Source of the DNA: Ruminococcaceae bacterium UBA5891
GTDB taxonomy: Bacteria; Bacillota; Clostridia; Oscillospirales; Acutalibacteraceae
DNA: 60,582 nucleotides
Direction of reading: 5' to 3'
Assembly: GCA_002431945.1 (NCBI GenBank)
Contig: DJET01000014.1
Location: forward strand, 131,838 to 192,419
The notes beneath the pieces are model-generated. The model was not told the DNA's origin. It did no database searches and worked only from the letters and a program-made list of their open reading frames with translations. A program made the position numbers and the translations under genes. Of the stretch, positions 25,684 to 35,627 are shown in pieces. Position 1 is the first letter of the stretch, and every line of letters begins with the position of its first letter.

Positions 25684-26595
25684 TTGAAACAAAAAAGAAT
25701 TAAATATCAAAGTGACGGAATGACCTTTTGGGGATTTGTGCTTCCTTATCTGTCTCTTTTTCTTGTTTTTACCGTTTTACCTGTTTTAATATCGATTTTC
25801 TTCAGCTTTACCTCTTTTAACGCTTTAGAAAAGCCCTCGTTTGTAGGTATGGATAATTACATAAGAATGTTTTTGCAGGATTCGGTGTTTCTTATCGCGT
25901 TGAAAAACACGCTTATTATTGCTGTTATAACCGGTCCCGTAAGCTATTTGCTTTGCCTTATACTTGCGTGGTTTATTAACGAGCTTTCCCCTAAAATGCG
26001 CGCTTTTGTAACGCTGATATTTTACGCTCCCTCTATTTCGGGTAATGCATACCTTATTTGGAAATTGATATTCAGCTCTGATGAATACGGATATATGAAT
26101 AGTGTACTGATGAACCTGGGAATTATAAAGGCGCCTGTCTTATGGCTTACAAATACGGATTATATGTTGGGTATTGTTATTCTTGTATCCGTTTGGGGCA
26201 GCTTCGGAACGAGCTTTCTTTCCTTTATAGCGGGCTTTCAGGGTATTGACCGTTCTTATTATGAAGCAGGCGCGGTGGACGGTATACGCAACCGCTGGCA
26301 GGAATTGTGGTTTATAACTCTTCCGCTTATTCGGCCTCAAATGCTGTTCAGCGCGGTAATGAGTATTACTTCGGCATTCGGCGTAGGTACGGTTGTTACG
26401 GACCTTTGCGGAAACCCCTCTACCGAATATGCGGCGCATACAATTCTTAACCATCTTTCCGATTACGGCGGAACGCGCTTTGAAATGGGTTATGCTTCAG
26501 CAATAGCGACCTTCCTGTTTATGTTAATGGTAGGCTCTAATTTTATTATTAAACGATTGATAGCAAAGGTAGGCGAATCGCAATGTCAAGGCTGA
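25684..26595 (+). CDS. sugar ABC transporter permease, MalF/UgpA type (first pair)
   Basis: A 303-residue inner-membrane permease with six hydrophobic segments. The cytoplasmic EAA loop YYEAGAVDGIRNRWQELWFI lies near residue 196 and contacts the ATPase. TTG start behind GGGAGG. It overlaps the next permease gene by 13 bp. No ATPase gene is present in the cluster, so a shared MsmX/MalK-type ATPase encoded elsewhere is expected. Confidence 0.93.
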   Translation: MKQKRIKYQSDGMTFWGFVLPYLSLFLVFTVLPVLISIFFSFTSFNALEKPSFVGMDNYIRMFLQDSVFLIALKNTLIIAVITGPVSYLLCLILAWFINELSPKMRAFVTLIFYAPSISGNAYLIWKLIFSSDEYGYMNSVLMNLGIIKAPVLWLTNTDYMLGIVILVSVWGSFGTSFLSFIAGFQGIDRSYYEAGAVDGIRNRWQELWFITLPLIRPQMLFSAVMSITSAFGVGTVVTDLCGNPSTEYAAHTILNHLSDYGGTRFEMGYASAIATFLFMLMVGSNFIIKRLIAKVGESQCQG

Positions 26596-27446
26596 GAACA
26601 GGACGAAATATAAATCGGCCGTTTATTGAAACCTTAGCTATAAATATTTTTCTTATTCTTTTGGGTGTGTTTATGGCGCTTCCGCTTGTTTATGCTGTTT
26701 CAAGCTCGCTTAAGCCTCTTGATGAAATATGGATGTTTCCCCCGAAATTTTTTGTAAGAAACCCAACCTTAAAAAACTTTAAGGACCTTCTTTCCCTTAT
26801 GGGCGACTCTTGGGTGCCTTTTTCAAGATGCGTGTTTAATACTGTTTTTGTAGCCGTTGCAGGTACGGCGGGAAATGTAATTCTTTCTTCTATGTGCGCT
26901 TACGGGCTTGCAAAGCTTAAGCATCCGCTTAAAAATAAAATTTTTAATTTAATTGTATTGGCGCTTATGTTTAACGGAACCGTAACCGCAATTCCGAACT
27001 TTCTTATTTTATCTAAGCTGCACCTTGTAGACTCCTATTTGGCTTTAATTCTGCCTGCCTTTGCCACGCCGCTGGGGCTGTATCTTATGAAGCAGTTTAT
27101 TGAGCAAATAATTCCCGATTCTCTGCTTGAGGCGGCGCGTATAGACGGCAGCAGTGAATTCAGGACATTTTATACCATAGTTATGCCTCTTGTAAAATCG
27201 GCATGGCTTACTCTTATTATATTCAGCTTTCAAAGCCTTTGGAATTTGGGTACGACAAATCTTATTCAAAGCGAGCATCTTAAAACGGTCAATTATGCGC
27301 TTTCTCAAATTGTTTCGGCGGGCATTTCAAGAACAGGCACCGCGTCTGCCGCTACGGTGGTTATGATGATTATACCCATTTTAGTGTTCGTTTTTTCACA
27401 AAGCAACGTTGTTGAAAGTATGGCGACCTCCGGTATGAAGGATTAA
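26583..27446 (+). CDS. carbohydrate ABC transporter permease, MalG type (first pair)
   Basis: A 287-residue permease with six transmembrane segments and the EAA motif LLEAARIDGSSEFRTFYTIV near residue 181. It overlaps the upstream permease gene by 13 bp, which indicates coupled translation. Together they form the membrane channel for the substrate delivered by the binding protein at 22942. The substrate is unknown. Confidence 0.93.
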   Translation: MSRLRTGRNINRPFIETLAINIFLILLGVFMALPLVYAVSSSLKPLDEIWMFPPKFFVRNPTLKNFKDLLSLMGDSWVPFSRCVFNTVFVAVAGTAGNVILSSMCAYGLAKLKHPLKNKIFNLIVLALMFNGTVTAIPNFLILSKLHLVDSYLALILPAFATPLGLYLMKQFIEQIIPDSLLEAARIDGSSEFRTFYTIVMPLVKSAWLTLIIFSFQSLWNLGTTNLIQSEHLKTVNYALSQIVSAGISRTGTASAATVVMMIIPILVFVFSQSNVVESMATSGMKD

Positions 27447-27466
27447 ATGAAGGAGATGTATACCGA

Positions 27467-29599
27467 ATGAAAAAAATATTAAAATATATCTCCGTAATAA
27501 CGGCTTTTTTATCGTTAAGCGTAATGCTTTCTTTAACTGCGCACGCTGAAAATTATACCACCTACACGTACTCTTACGACGCAAGATATCAGGTATCCCC
27601 GGACGCCTTTACGGCAGAAGGCGAGTATTCGGTATTTGATAATATCGCGCTTAAAAAGCCGTCGGACATTGTTTGTGATTCAAACGGCAGAATAATAATT
27701 TCCGATACGGGAAATAACCGTATAGTTATTTCAAAAGCGGATTTTTCCGGCGCGGTATCCGTTTACGGTTATATTCATAACGGCAAAGCCGTGAATTTTT
27801 CGGAGCCTGCGGGTATTTGCACAACCGAAAACGGTCTTATATATATTGCGGATACGGGGAATTCCGTTATAGTTATCCTTAATTCCGACGGCTCTACGTA
27901 TTCGGTTTTTGATCATACGCCAACATCGGCGCAGCTCGGCGGTTTTGCGTATACGCCCGTTGCAGTCGGGGTTGACAGCCTTGAGAGGGTATTTATACTT
28001 TCGCGGGATACGCCCGGTATAATCCTTATGGACAAAAACGGTGAGTTTCAGGGCGTTATCGGCGCTCAGGATGTAACGGTGGATTTTTCCGATTATATTT
28101 GGCGTATGTTTATGACGCGCGAGCAAATAATGAATTCAAAGCAATATGTACCTATTACATATAACAATTTTTTTATTGACAGTAAGGGCTTTATTTACGT
28201 TACGTCCTATGTTGAGGACGGATACGCTTTAATGCAGGCTGTAAACGGCAGAAACAGTTCTTCCGACGTTCTTCCTGTAAGAAAGCTTACATCTGACGGT
28301 ACAGACGTTCTTAAGCGCAACGGTTTTTTCCCTCCTGTGGGTGATGTGAATTTTAAAATAAGCTCTAAAACCGATACAAATGCAAAAACTCATTCCTCTA
28401 TTTCGGCGGTTACTGTCAGGGACAACGGTATTTACAGCCTTGCGGACAGCAAATACGGCAAGATATTCACATACGACGAAGACGGAAATCTTTTATATGT
28501 ATTCGGCGGAAACGGCTCTAAAACGGGGCTGTTTGAAAATCTTATTTCAATAAGCTACGGTAATACCGATTTGTTTGCATTAGATAACGGCAGGGGAAGC
28601 GTTACCCTTTTTAAAATGACCGAATACGGAAAAATGCTTGATGAAACCGTAATACTCGAACAGGCTCACAAATACAGCGAATTAAATAGCCTATGGAGTA
28701 AGATACTTGAAAAAAACAATAATTTTGACCTTGCATATTACAGCATAGGTAAGAATTATCTTGAGCAAAAGGATTATTCCTCTGCAATGGAATGCTTCAG
28801 GCTTATAAACAATACAACATACTATTCAAAAGCATTGCAGGGAAAACGCGAAGAAATTTTGAACAAATGGTTCTTGCTGGTTCCGGTTATTATGGCGTTA
28901 GCCGCCGCTGCCGCCGTTAAGCTTTTCGGTGCGGCGAAAAAATATAACCTTTCTGAACGTTACAATAAGAGCCGGCGAGGGTTAAAAAGCCATTTGGTGT
29001 ATTCGGCAGAGGTGATATTCCATCCCTTTGAAGGGTTTTCGGATATAAAGACGGAAGGCCGCGGCGGAACACTTGCGGCAACAATTATATTTGCCGCCGC
29101 CGTTATAACCCTGCTTATAAACAATCTTTTTTCGGGATATCTGTTTAATAAGGGTATATCCGACGCTTTGGGAATAATATCGTCCCTTGGAAATCTTCTG
29201 GTTCCTTTTTTCCTTTATATGCTTTCTAACTGGTGCCTTACATCTTTGATGGACGGTAAGGGCAATATGAAACAAATATATACCACAATGTGTTATTCCC
29301 TTGTTCCGATTATTATTTTATTGAATGTTTCTACCGTTTTAAGCCATTTTTTGGTGATAGAGGAGGCTGCCTTCGTTACAACGATATCAACAGCCGCTTA
29401 TCTTTGGACGGTTATACTCATCTTTTTCGGAACTATGACTATTCACGATTACGGGCTGGGCAAAAACATTATTGTTACTGTTCTCGGTATAGTCGGTATT
29501 GCGGTAATGCTTTTCATTATTCTGCTTTTTGCAAATGTTATCGGAAAGGTTACCACCTTTATTGTTAACATTTATAATGAAATTTCTTTCAGACTGTGA
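27467..29599 (+). CDS. secreted NHL-repeat/TPR protein fused to a Yip1-like membrane domain
   Basis: A 710-residue protein with a signal peptide (cleavage after SLTAHA). Residues about 50-390 contain NHL/beta-propeller strands, notably IVCDSNGRIIISDTGNNRI and ICTTENGLIYIADTGNSVI. A short TPR-like helical pair follows (FDLAYYSIGKNYLEQKDYSSAMECF, near 420-445; the two parts are FDLAYYSIGKNY and LEQKDYSSAMECF). A transmembrane helix lies near 465-485, then a Yip1-type multi-pass domain with about five helices (GRGGTLAATIIFAAAV through LFIILLFANVIG). The topology places the propeller outside and the Yip1 part in the membrane. Its tight position between two permease pairs suggests an accessory subunit of the transporter. 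Function not established. Confidence 0.72.
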   Translation: MKKILKYISVITAFLSLSVMLSLTAHAENYTTYTYSYDARYQVSPDAFTAEGEYSVFDNIALKKPSDIVCDSNGRIIISDTGNNRIVISKADFSGAVSVYGYIHNGKAVNFSEPAGICTTENGLIYIADTGNSVIVILNSDGSTYSVFDHTPTSAQLGGFAYTPVAVGVDSLERVFILSRDTPGIILMDKNGEFQGVIGAQDVTVDFSDYIWRMFMTREQIMNSKQYVPITYNNFFIDSKGFIYVTSYVEDGYALMQAVNGRNSSSDVLPVRKLTSDGTDVLKRNGFFPPVGDVNFKISSKTDTNAKTHSSISAVTVRDNGIYSLADSKYGKIFTYDEDGNLLYVFGGNGSKTGLFENLISISYGNTDLFALDNGRGSVTLFKMTEYGKMLDETVILEQAHKYSELNSLWSKILEKNNNFDLAYYSIGKNYLEQKDYSSAMECFRLINNTTYYSKALQGKREEILNKWFLLVPVIMALAAAAAVKLFGAAKKYNLSERYNKSRRGLKSHLVYSAEVIFHPFEGFSDIKTEGRGGTLAATIIFAAAVITLLINNLFSGYLFNKGISDALGIISSLGNLLVPFFLYMLSNWCLTSLMDGKGNMKQIYTTMCYSLVPIIILLNVSTVLSHFLVIEEAAFVTTISTAAYLWTVILIFFGTMTIHDYGLGKNIIVTVLGIVGIAVMLFIILLFANVIGKVTTFIVNIYNEISFRL

Positions 29600-29611
29600 G
29601 GTGCGGCAGCG

Positions 29612-32200
29612 ATGAATAAAAAAATATTTTTTAAATTTTTATGCTTTATTTTAATAATGTGCTGTACCTTAAGCCTTTCATTTGATACATATGCAAACGG
29701 CGATGTAAGCGGCGGCTATACGGAATTTGTAGGTGAAAGCGGAATTGTAGAACTGAATTATCAAAGCAATGCAGATATGCTTTCGGATATGCAGCTTGTT
29801 TGCAAAAAGGGCGATTTTGAGCTTTATTTTGACCCCTGTTCGCTTTTCTTTGCCGTGAAAAGCGTTTCAACCGGCAGAATTTTCACATCAAATCCTTATA
29901 ACGCCTCGGCTGCTGCCGATAATACAAGCGCATTATATTCTCAGCTCAGCTTAAGCTACGGAAATAATGTTGACAAGATTACGTCGACCCTTTGGTCGTA
30001 TGACGATTCGGTTAAGCTGAAGCAGTTTAAGGTATTTAAGAATGACGACGGGGTTAAGGTGGCTTATTCTATCGGCAAGGATCCTGCGGCGTCAATTCTG
30101 CCCGAAATTTTAAGCGAAAAAACATTCGTCGGTGTTTTGGAATCGCTTTCGGGGCTTGCCGCCACACAAACAAAATTCCTTTATACCGAATACACAAACA
30201 AAGCCGAGCTGCCGGAAAAATTCAAGGACGTTTCGGTAAACGGTACGGTTTATATAATCAATCAGAATTTATCTGCCTCGGAAAGAGAACGCCTTGAAAA
30301 TAATTTTGCAGAAGCAAAGTTTACTCTAAAGGACCTTAATGACGAATATAAAAGGCTTAACTATTCGGCAAGTCTTTCGGTCACGCCTAACTTTAAGGTT
30401 AACGTTTATTATAAGCTTACGGAAAAGGGCCTGTCTGTAACGGTGCCTGCCGATGAAATTGAATTTGACAGGGAAACATATTATTTGCTTGATATAAGCT
30501 TGCTTCGCTATTTTGCCGCGGAAGCCTATTCCGGAAACAACGGATTTTTGCTTTTGCCCGACGGCAGCGGGGCTGTTGTGAATTTTTCTAAGGAGCCTTC
30601 GGGAGTATCGCAAATTAAAAACGAGCTTTACGGTACCGATTACGGTATAACGCTTCCCGACGAGCCCTCAACCGATAAGCCCTGGTATTTGCCCGTATTC
30701 GGTTTGTCAAACGGAAACGGCGCGGTTGTAGGTATTGTGGAGGACGGTTCGGGCCTTGTTTCGCTTTGTTTCGATACTGCCGGCGGTATAGGCAGTTATT
30801 ACACCGCATACCCGATACTTACATATGCAAAATCAGAGGTTGTTACGACCGAGGCTAAGGTATATTCCGCGTATTCTACCAATAATACTCTTAAAATTGA
30901 CAAAAACTTTTATAAAGGAAATTTCACCGTTAATTATAATTTACTGTGTAAGGATAATATCGGGTATTATGATATGGCTCTTGTTTGCAGAAATTATTAT
31001 TTTAAAAGCAATGATAATTACACACAGAAGCCGTTGGCGTTAAGTGTAGAAACCATCGGTGCGGTCAGCTACCCCGATACTTTTTTGGGCGTTCCGTATA
31101 CCGCGACAGCGGGAATTACCACATATGCCCAAAATGCGGAAATTTTAGAAACGCTCAAATCAAAGGGTGTAAACGATATCAGCTTTTATATTTCCGCATG
31201 GCGTAAGGGCGGGTTTGACTGCGGCGTTCCGGTCTCGTTTGACGCGGAAAAAAAGCTTGGGAATAAAAAAGAGCTTAAAAGCTTTTTTGAGCTTTGCAAA
31301 AGCAACGGATTTAACGCCTTTGCGAATATCAGCTTTTCTTTCGCTTCAAGGGATAAATGGTTTGACGGCTTTTCCGCCGCAAATGATACCGTAAAGCTTT
31401 TAACGGCAAAGATCGGCGGTAAAATGATAATTCGTCCCGATTTAAACCAATATGACAGGGATACGTTTATGTATGCGATATCTCCCGCCAAGTACTCGTC
31501 ATATTTCGGCAAATTTGTTTTGAGTGCCGCAAAAAACAATATTTCGTCTTTTGCGGTTGCGGATACAGGCAATTCTTTAAACTCTACATACAGAAAAAAT
31601 AAATCATATAACCGCGAGCAGACGCTGGACGTTATTGTAAGCGTACTTAAAAAGGCTTCTGAAAGCACTTCGCTGTCGTTCAGCGGTGCAAACGCGTATG
31701 TGCTTGGTTTTGCCTCCGAGCTTACCGATATTCCGATCACCGATTCGTCCCTTAAGGGTATAAGCTACGATATACCGTTTATTCAGCTTGTTTGCTACGG
31801 GAATGTTCCGTATTCTTCGCCTGAGCTTAATTCCGAAAACGATACTAAGCTTGCACTGTTAAAGTGCATTTCGTCGGTCAGCTCTCCTAAGCTTGTTTTG
31901 GGTATGCAGAATATGGATAAAATCAAGCTGTCAAATTATACACAGTTTAATTCCGTTTCCTTTGAAACAAGGGCGGCTGATTGCGAGAGTATTTATAAGT
32001 ATGTCAATAACGCATTCAAGGACGTTCTCGGAGCAAGGCTTATAAACCACGATACCGTTACCGACGGCGTTACGCGTTTGGATTTTTCCGGCGGCATATC
32101 AATATACGTTAATGCAACACAGGCTGATTATACGGTCGGCGGCGTAACGGTATCAGCTATGGATTATGCAGTATTAAAACAGGGGGAAACAAATGAATAG
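29612..32200 (+). CDS. DUF5696-like secreted protein of the transport cluster
   Basis: An 862-residue protein with a signal peptide ending near residue 28 (DTYA). The N-terminal half is beta-rich. From about 470 the segment looks like a TIM-barrel: GITTYAQNAEILETLKSKGV, then SFYISAWRKGG, then KMIIRPDLNQYD near 605-615. The pattern and its place between an NHL/Yip1 gene and permeases match proteins annotated DUF5696 in Gram-positive glycan loci, as I recall them. No catalytic acids can be named. It overlaps the next permease start by 8 bp. It could be an enzyme or a docking subunit outside the membrane. Confidence 0.65.
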   Translation: MNKKIFFKFLCFILIMCCTLSLSFDTYANGDVSGGYTEFVGESGIVELNYQSNADMLSDMQLVCKKGDFELYFDPCSLFFAVKSVSTGRIFTSNPYNASAAADNTSALYSQLSLSYGNNVDKITSTLWSYDDSVKLKQFKVFKNDDGVKVAYSIGKDPAASILPEILSEKTFVGVLESLSGLAATQTKFLYTEYTNKAELPEKFKDVSVNGTVYIINQNLSASERERLENNFAEAKFTLKDLNDEYKRLNYSASLSVTPNFKVNVYYKLTEKGLSVTVPADEIEFDRETYYLLDISLLRYFAAEAYSGNNGFLLLPDGSGAVVNFSKEPSGVSQIKNELYGTDYGITLPDEPSTDKPWYLPVFGLSNGNGAVVGIVEDGSGLVSLCFDTAGGIGSYYTAYPILTYAKSEVVTTEAKVYSAYSTNNTLKIDKNFYKGNFTVNYNLLCKDNIGYYDMALVCRNYYFKSNDNYTQKPLALSVETIGAVSYPDTFLGVPYTATAGITTYAQNAEILETLKSKGVNDISFYISAWRKGGFDCGVPVSFDAEKKLGNKKELKSFFELCKSNGFNAFANISFSFASRDKWFDGFSAANDTVKLLTAKIGGKMIIRPDLNQYDRDTFMYAISPAKYSSYFGKFVLSAAKNNISSFAVADTGNSLNSTYRKNKSYNREQTLDVIVSVLKKASESTSLSFSGANAYVLGFASELTDIPITDSSLKGISYDIPFIQLVCYGNVPYSSPELNSENDTKLALLKCISSVSSPKLVLGMQNMDKIKLSNYTQFNSVSFETRAADCESIYKYVNNAFKDVLGARLINHDTVTDGVTRLDFSGGISIYVNATQADYTVGGVTVSAMDYAVLKQGETNE

Positions 32201-33110
32201 GAAATCTAAATTAAACAGTAAATATCAGCCGATAGCCTATGCTTTTGTTGCGCCCTTTATTCTCGGCACCGTAACGTTTTTTATTTATGCGCTCACCGTT
32301 TCCCTGCAATTCAGTTTTGCGGCGGTAAGTACGGGCAGTTCTTCTTATGAGCTTAATTATGTGGGCTTTAACAACTATAAATATGCATTTTTAACCGATA
32401 CGCAGTTTGTAAGGCGAATGGTGACAAGCCTTATCGAATTGGTGACAAACACGCCGATAATCTTGATTTTCAGTTTGTTTACGGCGGTTTTGCTTAATCA
32501 GAATATGCCGGGCAGAACGTTTTTCAGAGCGGTATTTTTCTTGCCTGTTATTGTTGCAACGGGTATTATTGCCGACGCCGACGCGAACAATACGGTTTTG
32601 CAGGTTCTCAGCAGCTCCTCGGCGATAGATACGGGCATGGCGGCTCGTACGGCTTTTCTTTCAAGCGAGGCTATAACCGAGTTCTTCGGCAGCTTGAATT
32701 TCAGTCCTACGCTGATAGGCTACGTAACATCGGCTGTTGATAATATTATCAATGTAATAGATAAATCCGGCGTGCAGATAATAATATTTTTGGCGGGGCT
32801 TCAAAGCATATCGCCGTCTATATACGAATATGCAAAAACCGAAGGCGCAACCGGCTGGGATATTTTCTGGAAGATTACCGTTCCGCTTATTTCGCCCATA
32901 ATGCTTGTAAATCTTTTTTATACGGTTGTTGACTATACAACAGGCAAAAACAGTATTCTTTCATATGTAAGCAGCCTTAGCTTTACAAACGCTAAATTCG
33001 GCGAGGCTTCGGCTATGGCTTGGATATTCCTTTTGGCAGTAATGCTGATACTGCTTATAACTGCGGGAATTATTATGCTTTGTGTCAAAAAAGGCAACAG
33101 AAAGGGGTAA
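32193..33110 (+). CDS. sugar ABC transporter permease, MalF type (second pair)
   Basis: A 305-residue permease with the EAA loop EYAKTEGATGWDIFWKITVP near residue 210 and six hydrophobic segments. It carries an unusually long extracellular insertion around residues 128-185 (DANNTVLQVLSSSSAIDTGM and onward) between helices, longer than in the first-pair protein. Its ATG lies inside the end of the DUF5696 gene, so the two are translationally coupled. Confidence 0.9.
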   Translation: MNRKSKLNSKYQPIAYAFVAPFILGTVTFFIYALTVSLQFSFAAVSTGSSSYELNYVGFNNYKYAFLTDTQFVRRMVTSLIELVTNTPIILIFSLFTAVLLNQNMPGRTFFRAVFFLPVIVATGIIADADANNTVLQVLSSSSAIDTGMAARTAFLSSEAITEFFGSLNFSPTLIGYVTSAVDNIINVIDKSGVQIIIFLAGLQSISPSIYEYAKTEGATGWDIFWKITVPLISPIMLVNLFYTVVDYTTGKNSILSYVSSLSFTNAKFGEASAMAWIFLLAVMLILLITAGIIMLCVKKGNRKG

Positions 33111-33114
33111 GGAT

Positions 33115-34038
33115 ATGGACTCAAAAAGAACCCGTAATATTACACGCGGCTTGTTTTATAAGATTTTTTGGTATGCGCTGCTTATCGGTCTTGCTTTTAT
33201 TATCCTGTATCCCTTTATTGTAAAGCTGTCTTCTATGTTTATGTCTATGGCCGATACATACGATGATACCGTTGCGCTTATTCCTAAAAATCCGACTCTT
33301 GATAATATAATATATGTATTCAGGAATACGCCGCTTACCAAGGCATATTTCAACACGTGTTTTAACTCTCTGCTTTGTGCGGTACTGTCAACCGTTACGG
33401 CTGTGTCTGTCGGATACGGTCTTGCAAAATTCAATTTTATCGGCAAAAGAATATTGCTGGCGGTTGTGCTGCTGTCGCTGCTTATTCCCTTTTCAACAAT
33501 TATGGTGCCGACCTATATGTATTTCAGGTATTTCGACTTTTTCGGCATTATAAGGCTGATAACAGGTTCGTCTGTTTCTACGGTAAATACTCCTTTTCCG
33601 CTTTGGTTTTTGGCTTTTGCGGGCTTCGGATTCAGAGGCGGGTTGTATATTCTTATAATCAGACAGGCATTTTGCGGATTGCCCAAGGAATTGGACGAGG
33701 CGGGAATGGTGGACGGTGCGAATTATTTTCGGCTGTTTATTAACATAAATGTGCCGCTTGTACGTTCAATGGCGTTTGTTGTATTTATTCTTTCATTTGC
33801 GTGGCAATGGACAGACTCGCTTTATAATAATCTGCTGCTGCCTACATACGAGCATTTTCCGAGGGTATTAACGCTTATTTCCGCAAAAAATGAGACCTCG
33901 CTCGGTTCGGGCACATATGTTGTAAGTATTTTAAGCAATACTGCGCTTTTACTTATAATAATACCGTTGCTTGTTGTATTTGTTATTTCACAGAAACAGC
34001 TTGTTCAGGGAATTGAACGGGCGGGACTTGTGGGGTAG
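33115..34038 (+). CDS. carbohydrate ABC transporter permease, MalG type (second pair)
   Basis: A 307-residue permease. The ATG at 33115 follows AAAGGGG and lies 4 bp after the previous stop, so it is preferred to a GTG at 33082 that would overlap. The EAA loop ELDEAGMVDGANYFRLFINI is near residue 192. It completes a second permease pair that has no binding protein directly beside it and no ATPase. It may share the 906-residue binding protein or use the orphan lipoprotein at 7660. Confidence 0.92.
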   Translation: MDSKRTRNITRGLFYKIFWYALLIGLAFIILYPFIVKLSSMFMSMADTYDDTVALIPKNPTLDNIIYVFRNTPLTKAYFNTCFNSLLCAVLSTVTAVSVGYGLAKFNFIGKRILLAVVLLSLLIPFSTIMVPTYMYFRYFDFFGIIRLITGSSVSTVNTPFPLWFLAFAGFGFRGGLYILIIRQAFCGLPKELDEAGMVDGANYFRLFININVPLVRSMAFVVFILSFAWQWTDSLYNNLLLPTYEHFPRVLTLISAKNETSLGSGTYVVSILSNTALLLIIIPLLVVFVISQKQLVQGIERAGLVG

Positions 34039-34064
34039 CTTGAATTTACGAAAGGTTAAAAAAT

Positions 34065-35612
34065 ATGAATTTGATTGAAAAAAGCAAAAGCTTTAATACC
34101 GACTGTTATTTTTGTACCTGGCTGACGCAAATGTTGGGGCGTTCAAGGGAAGACCAATTAACAAGTGAAAAACAACCCCGTGATTATATGACCGAAGAGC
34201 TTTTGTTCGGAAAAAACGGCATTGCCGAAGTTTATCCCGACATAAAAAAAGAGCTTATTTTCCTTTTAGATGACGGCTGGGACGTGGGATACAATCTTCA
34301 TATGGGGCGCAACCGCGATAAATTCGGTTCGCTTGTTGTAAACGACGAGCGTTTCCCCTCCTGCACGGGTTCGCCCGTGAAAAGACTGAAGAAGCTTAAC
34401 AGCCTTGTTAAAGAAAGGGGCTGGAAGGGGCTTGGTCTTTGGATATGCGCTAATGCCTGCGGCGAAACCGTAAAAGAGCGCTTAAATACCGACGAAGCCC
34501 GTAAATACTGGCGGGAACGCGTCGGCTGGTGCAGGGAAGCGGGGATATTATATTGGAAGGTTGACTGGGGCCACTATGAACGCAGCGAGGCCTTCCGCAG
34601 AATGTTGGACGAAATTGCAAAGGAAGAATATCCGCAGCTGATTATTGAACATGCCGGATGTGTTCAGCCGTTAAACGGCGTTGAAATAAACAACCCTCAT
34701 TCAAATGATTCCGGCCGTTTTTCGGAATGGAACAACGAGCATTTGCATTGGTTAAGCATTATTAGGTTCGCAAGGGTTTTCAGAACCTATGACGTAATAA
34801 ATCAGCTTGCGGTTCCCACAACGCTTGACCGAGTATACAATACTCTTCGTCTCGGATATGAAAACGATACTGCAAACTGTATTCTTAACTGTGAGGACGA
34901 AATGTATATAGGGGCGGCATTAGGCTTAAGCTTAGGTATTATGCGCTCGGAAAAATGGCGCCCGGCCTTGCCTGACATACAGGATCCTACCGAATACCGC
35001 AACCGTATAACAGAGGTTTACCGCGCTATGAACTGGATGCTTTATTTTGCTCCGCCTATGGGCGTAAACGAGGCTTCCGTATCAGCCTCTGAGGAACGGC
35101 TTACAGCTTCACATAACTGTGACGACAAAATTTTTTCCGGAAAATATTCCGGAAAAACGGTAATGCAAAGCGCGCCGGCAATTATCACAAGAGGCTGCGT
35201 TTTACCGAGGGTGAAATATACCGAGGACGAAAAGCCTTACATTATTGCCTCAAGAAACAAAACGGGCGCTTATTCGGTCGCCTCTCTATACCGTAAATAC
35301 GGTCAGAGCCGGTATCGCACACCGCTTGCCGAAACCGCCTTGTTTATTGACGATCCGAGCGCTGTTATCGGGGTATTCGGCTACCACGGCAGTATAACGC
35401 TTGAATATCCTTTAAGCATACTTAACTATCGTGTGTTTATGCAAGATCTGGCATTAAATGCCGCAGAGGAAATTACAGACTGCGTGGATATTCGTGATAA
35501 CAGAATCGTAATTGACGGCAAAATTATAAACAGAATCGGCAGATCCGCCAATGCGGGCAAGGATATTTCCGAGCCGGGTGTTGTAATAAAGTTAGTGTAT
35601 CGACAAAATTAA
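34065..35612 (+). CDS. putative glycoside hydrolase with clan GH-D (GH27/GH36-like) barrel motifs
   Basis: A 515-residue cytosolic protein without a signal. The TIM-barrel landmarks of alpha-galactosidase-like enzymes are present in order: LLDDGWD (67-73), GLGLWICANA (122-131) and YWKVDWGH (163-170), the last corresponding to the KxD nucleophile motif with Asp167 as candidate. A later IEHAGC and NNPHSND could supply further barrel strands. The sequence around these motifs is unlike classical GH27 or GH36, so the family is uncertain and substrate prediction is not justified. It is followed 16 bp later by a GH38 gene and probably acts on the same imported oligosaccharide. Confidence 0.6.
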   Translation: MNLIEKSKSFNTDCYFCTWLTQMLGRSREDQLTSEKQPRDYMTEELLFGKNGIAEVYPDIKKELIFLLDDGWDVGYNLHMGRNRDKFGSLVVNDERFPSCTGSPVKRLKKLNSLVKERGWKGLGLWICANACGETVKERLNTDEARKYWRERVGWCREAGILYWKVDWGHYERSEAFRRMLDEIAKEEYPQLIIEHAGCVQPLNGVEINNPHSNDSGRFSEWNNEHLHWLSIIRFARVFRTYDVINQLAVPTTLDRVYNTLRLGYENDTANCILNCEDEMYIGAALGLSLGIMRSEKWRPALPDIQDPTEYRNRITEVYRAMNWMLYFAPPMGVNEASVSASEERLTASHNCDDKIFSGKYSGKTVMQSAPAIITRGCVLPRVKYTEDEKPYIIASRNKTGAYSVASLYRKYGQSRYRTPLAETALFIDDPSAVIGVFGYHGSITLEYPLSILNYRVFMQDLALNAAEEITDCVDIRDNRIVIDGKIINRIGRSANAGKDISEPGVVIKLVYRQN

Positions 35613-35627
35613 AGCGAGGAAAACAAT

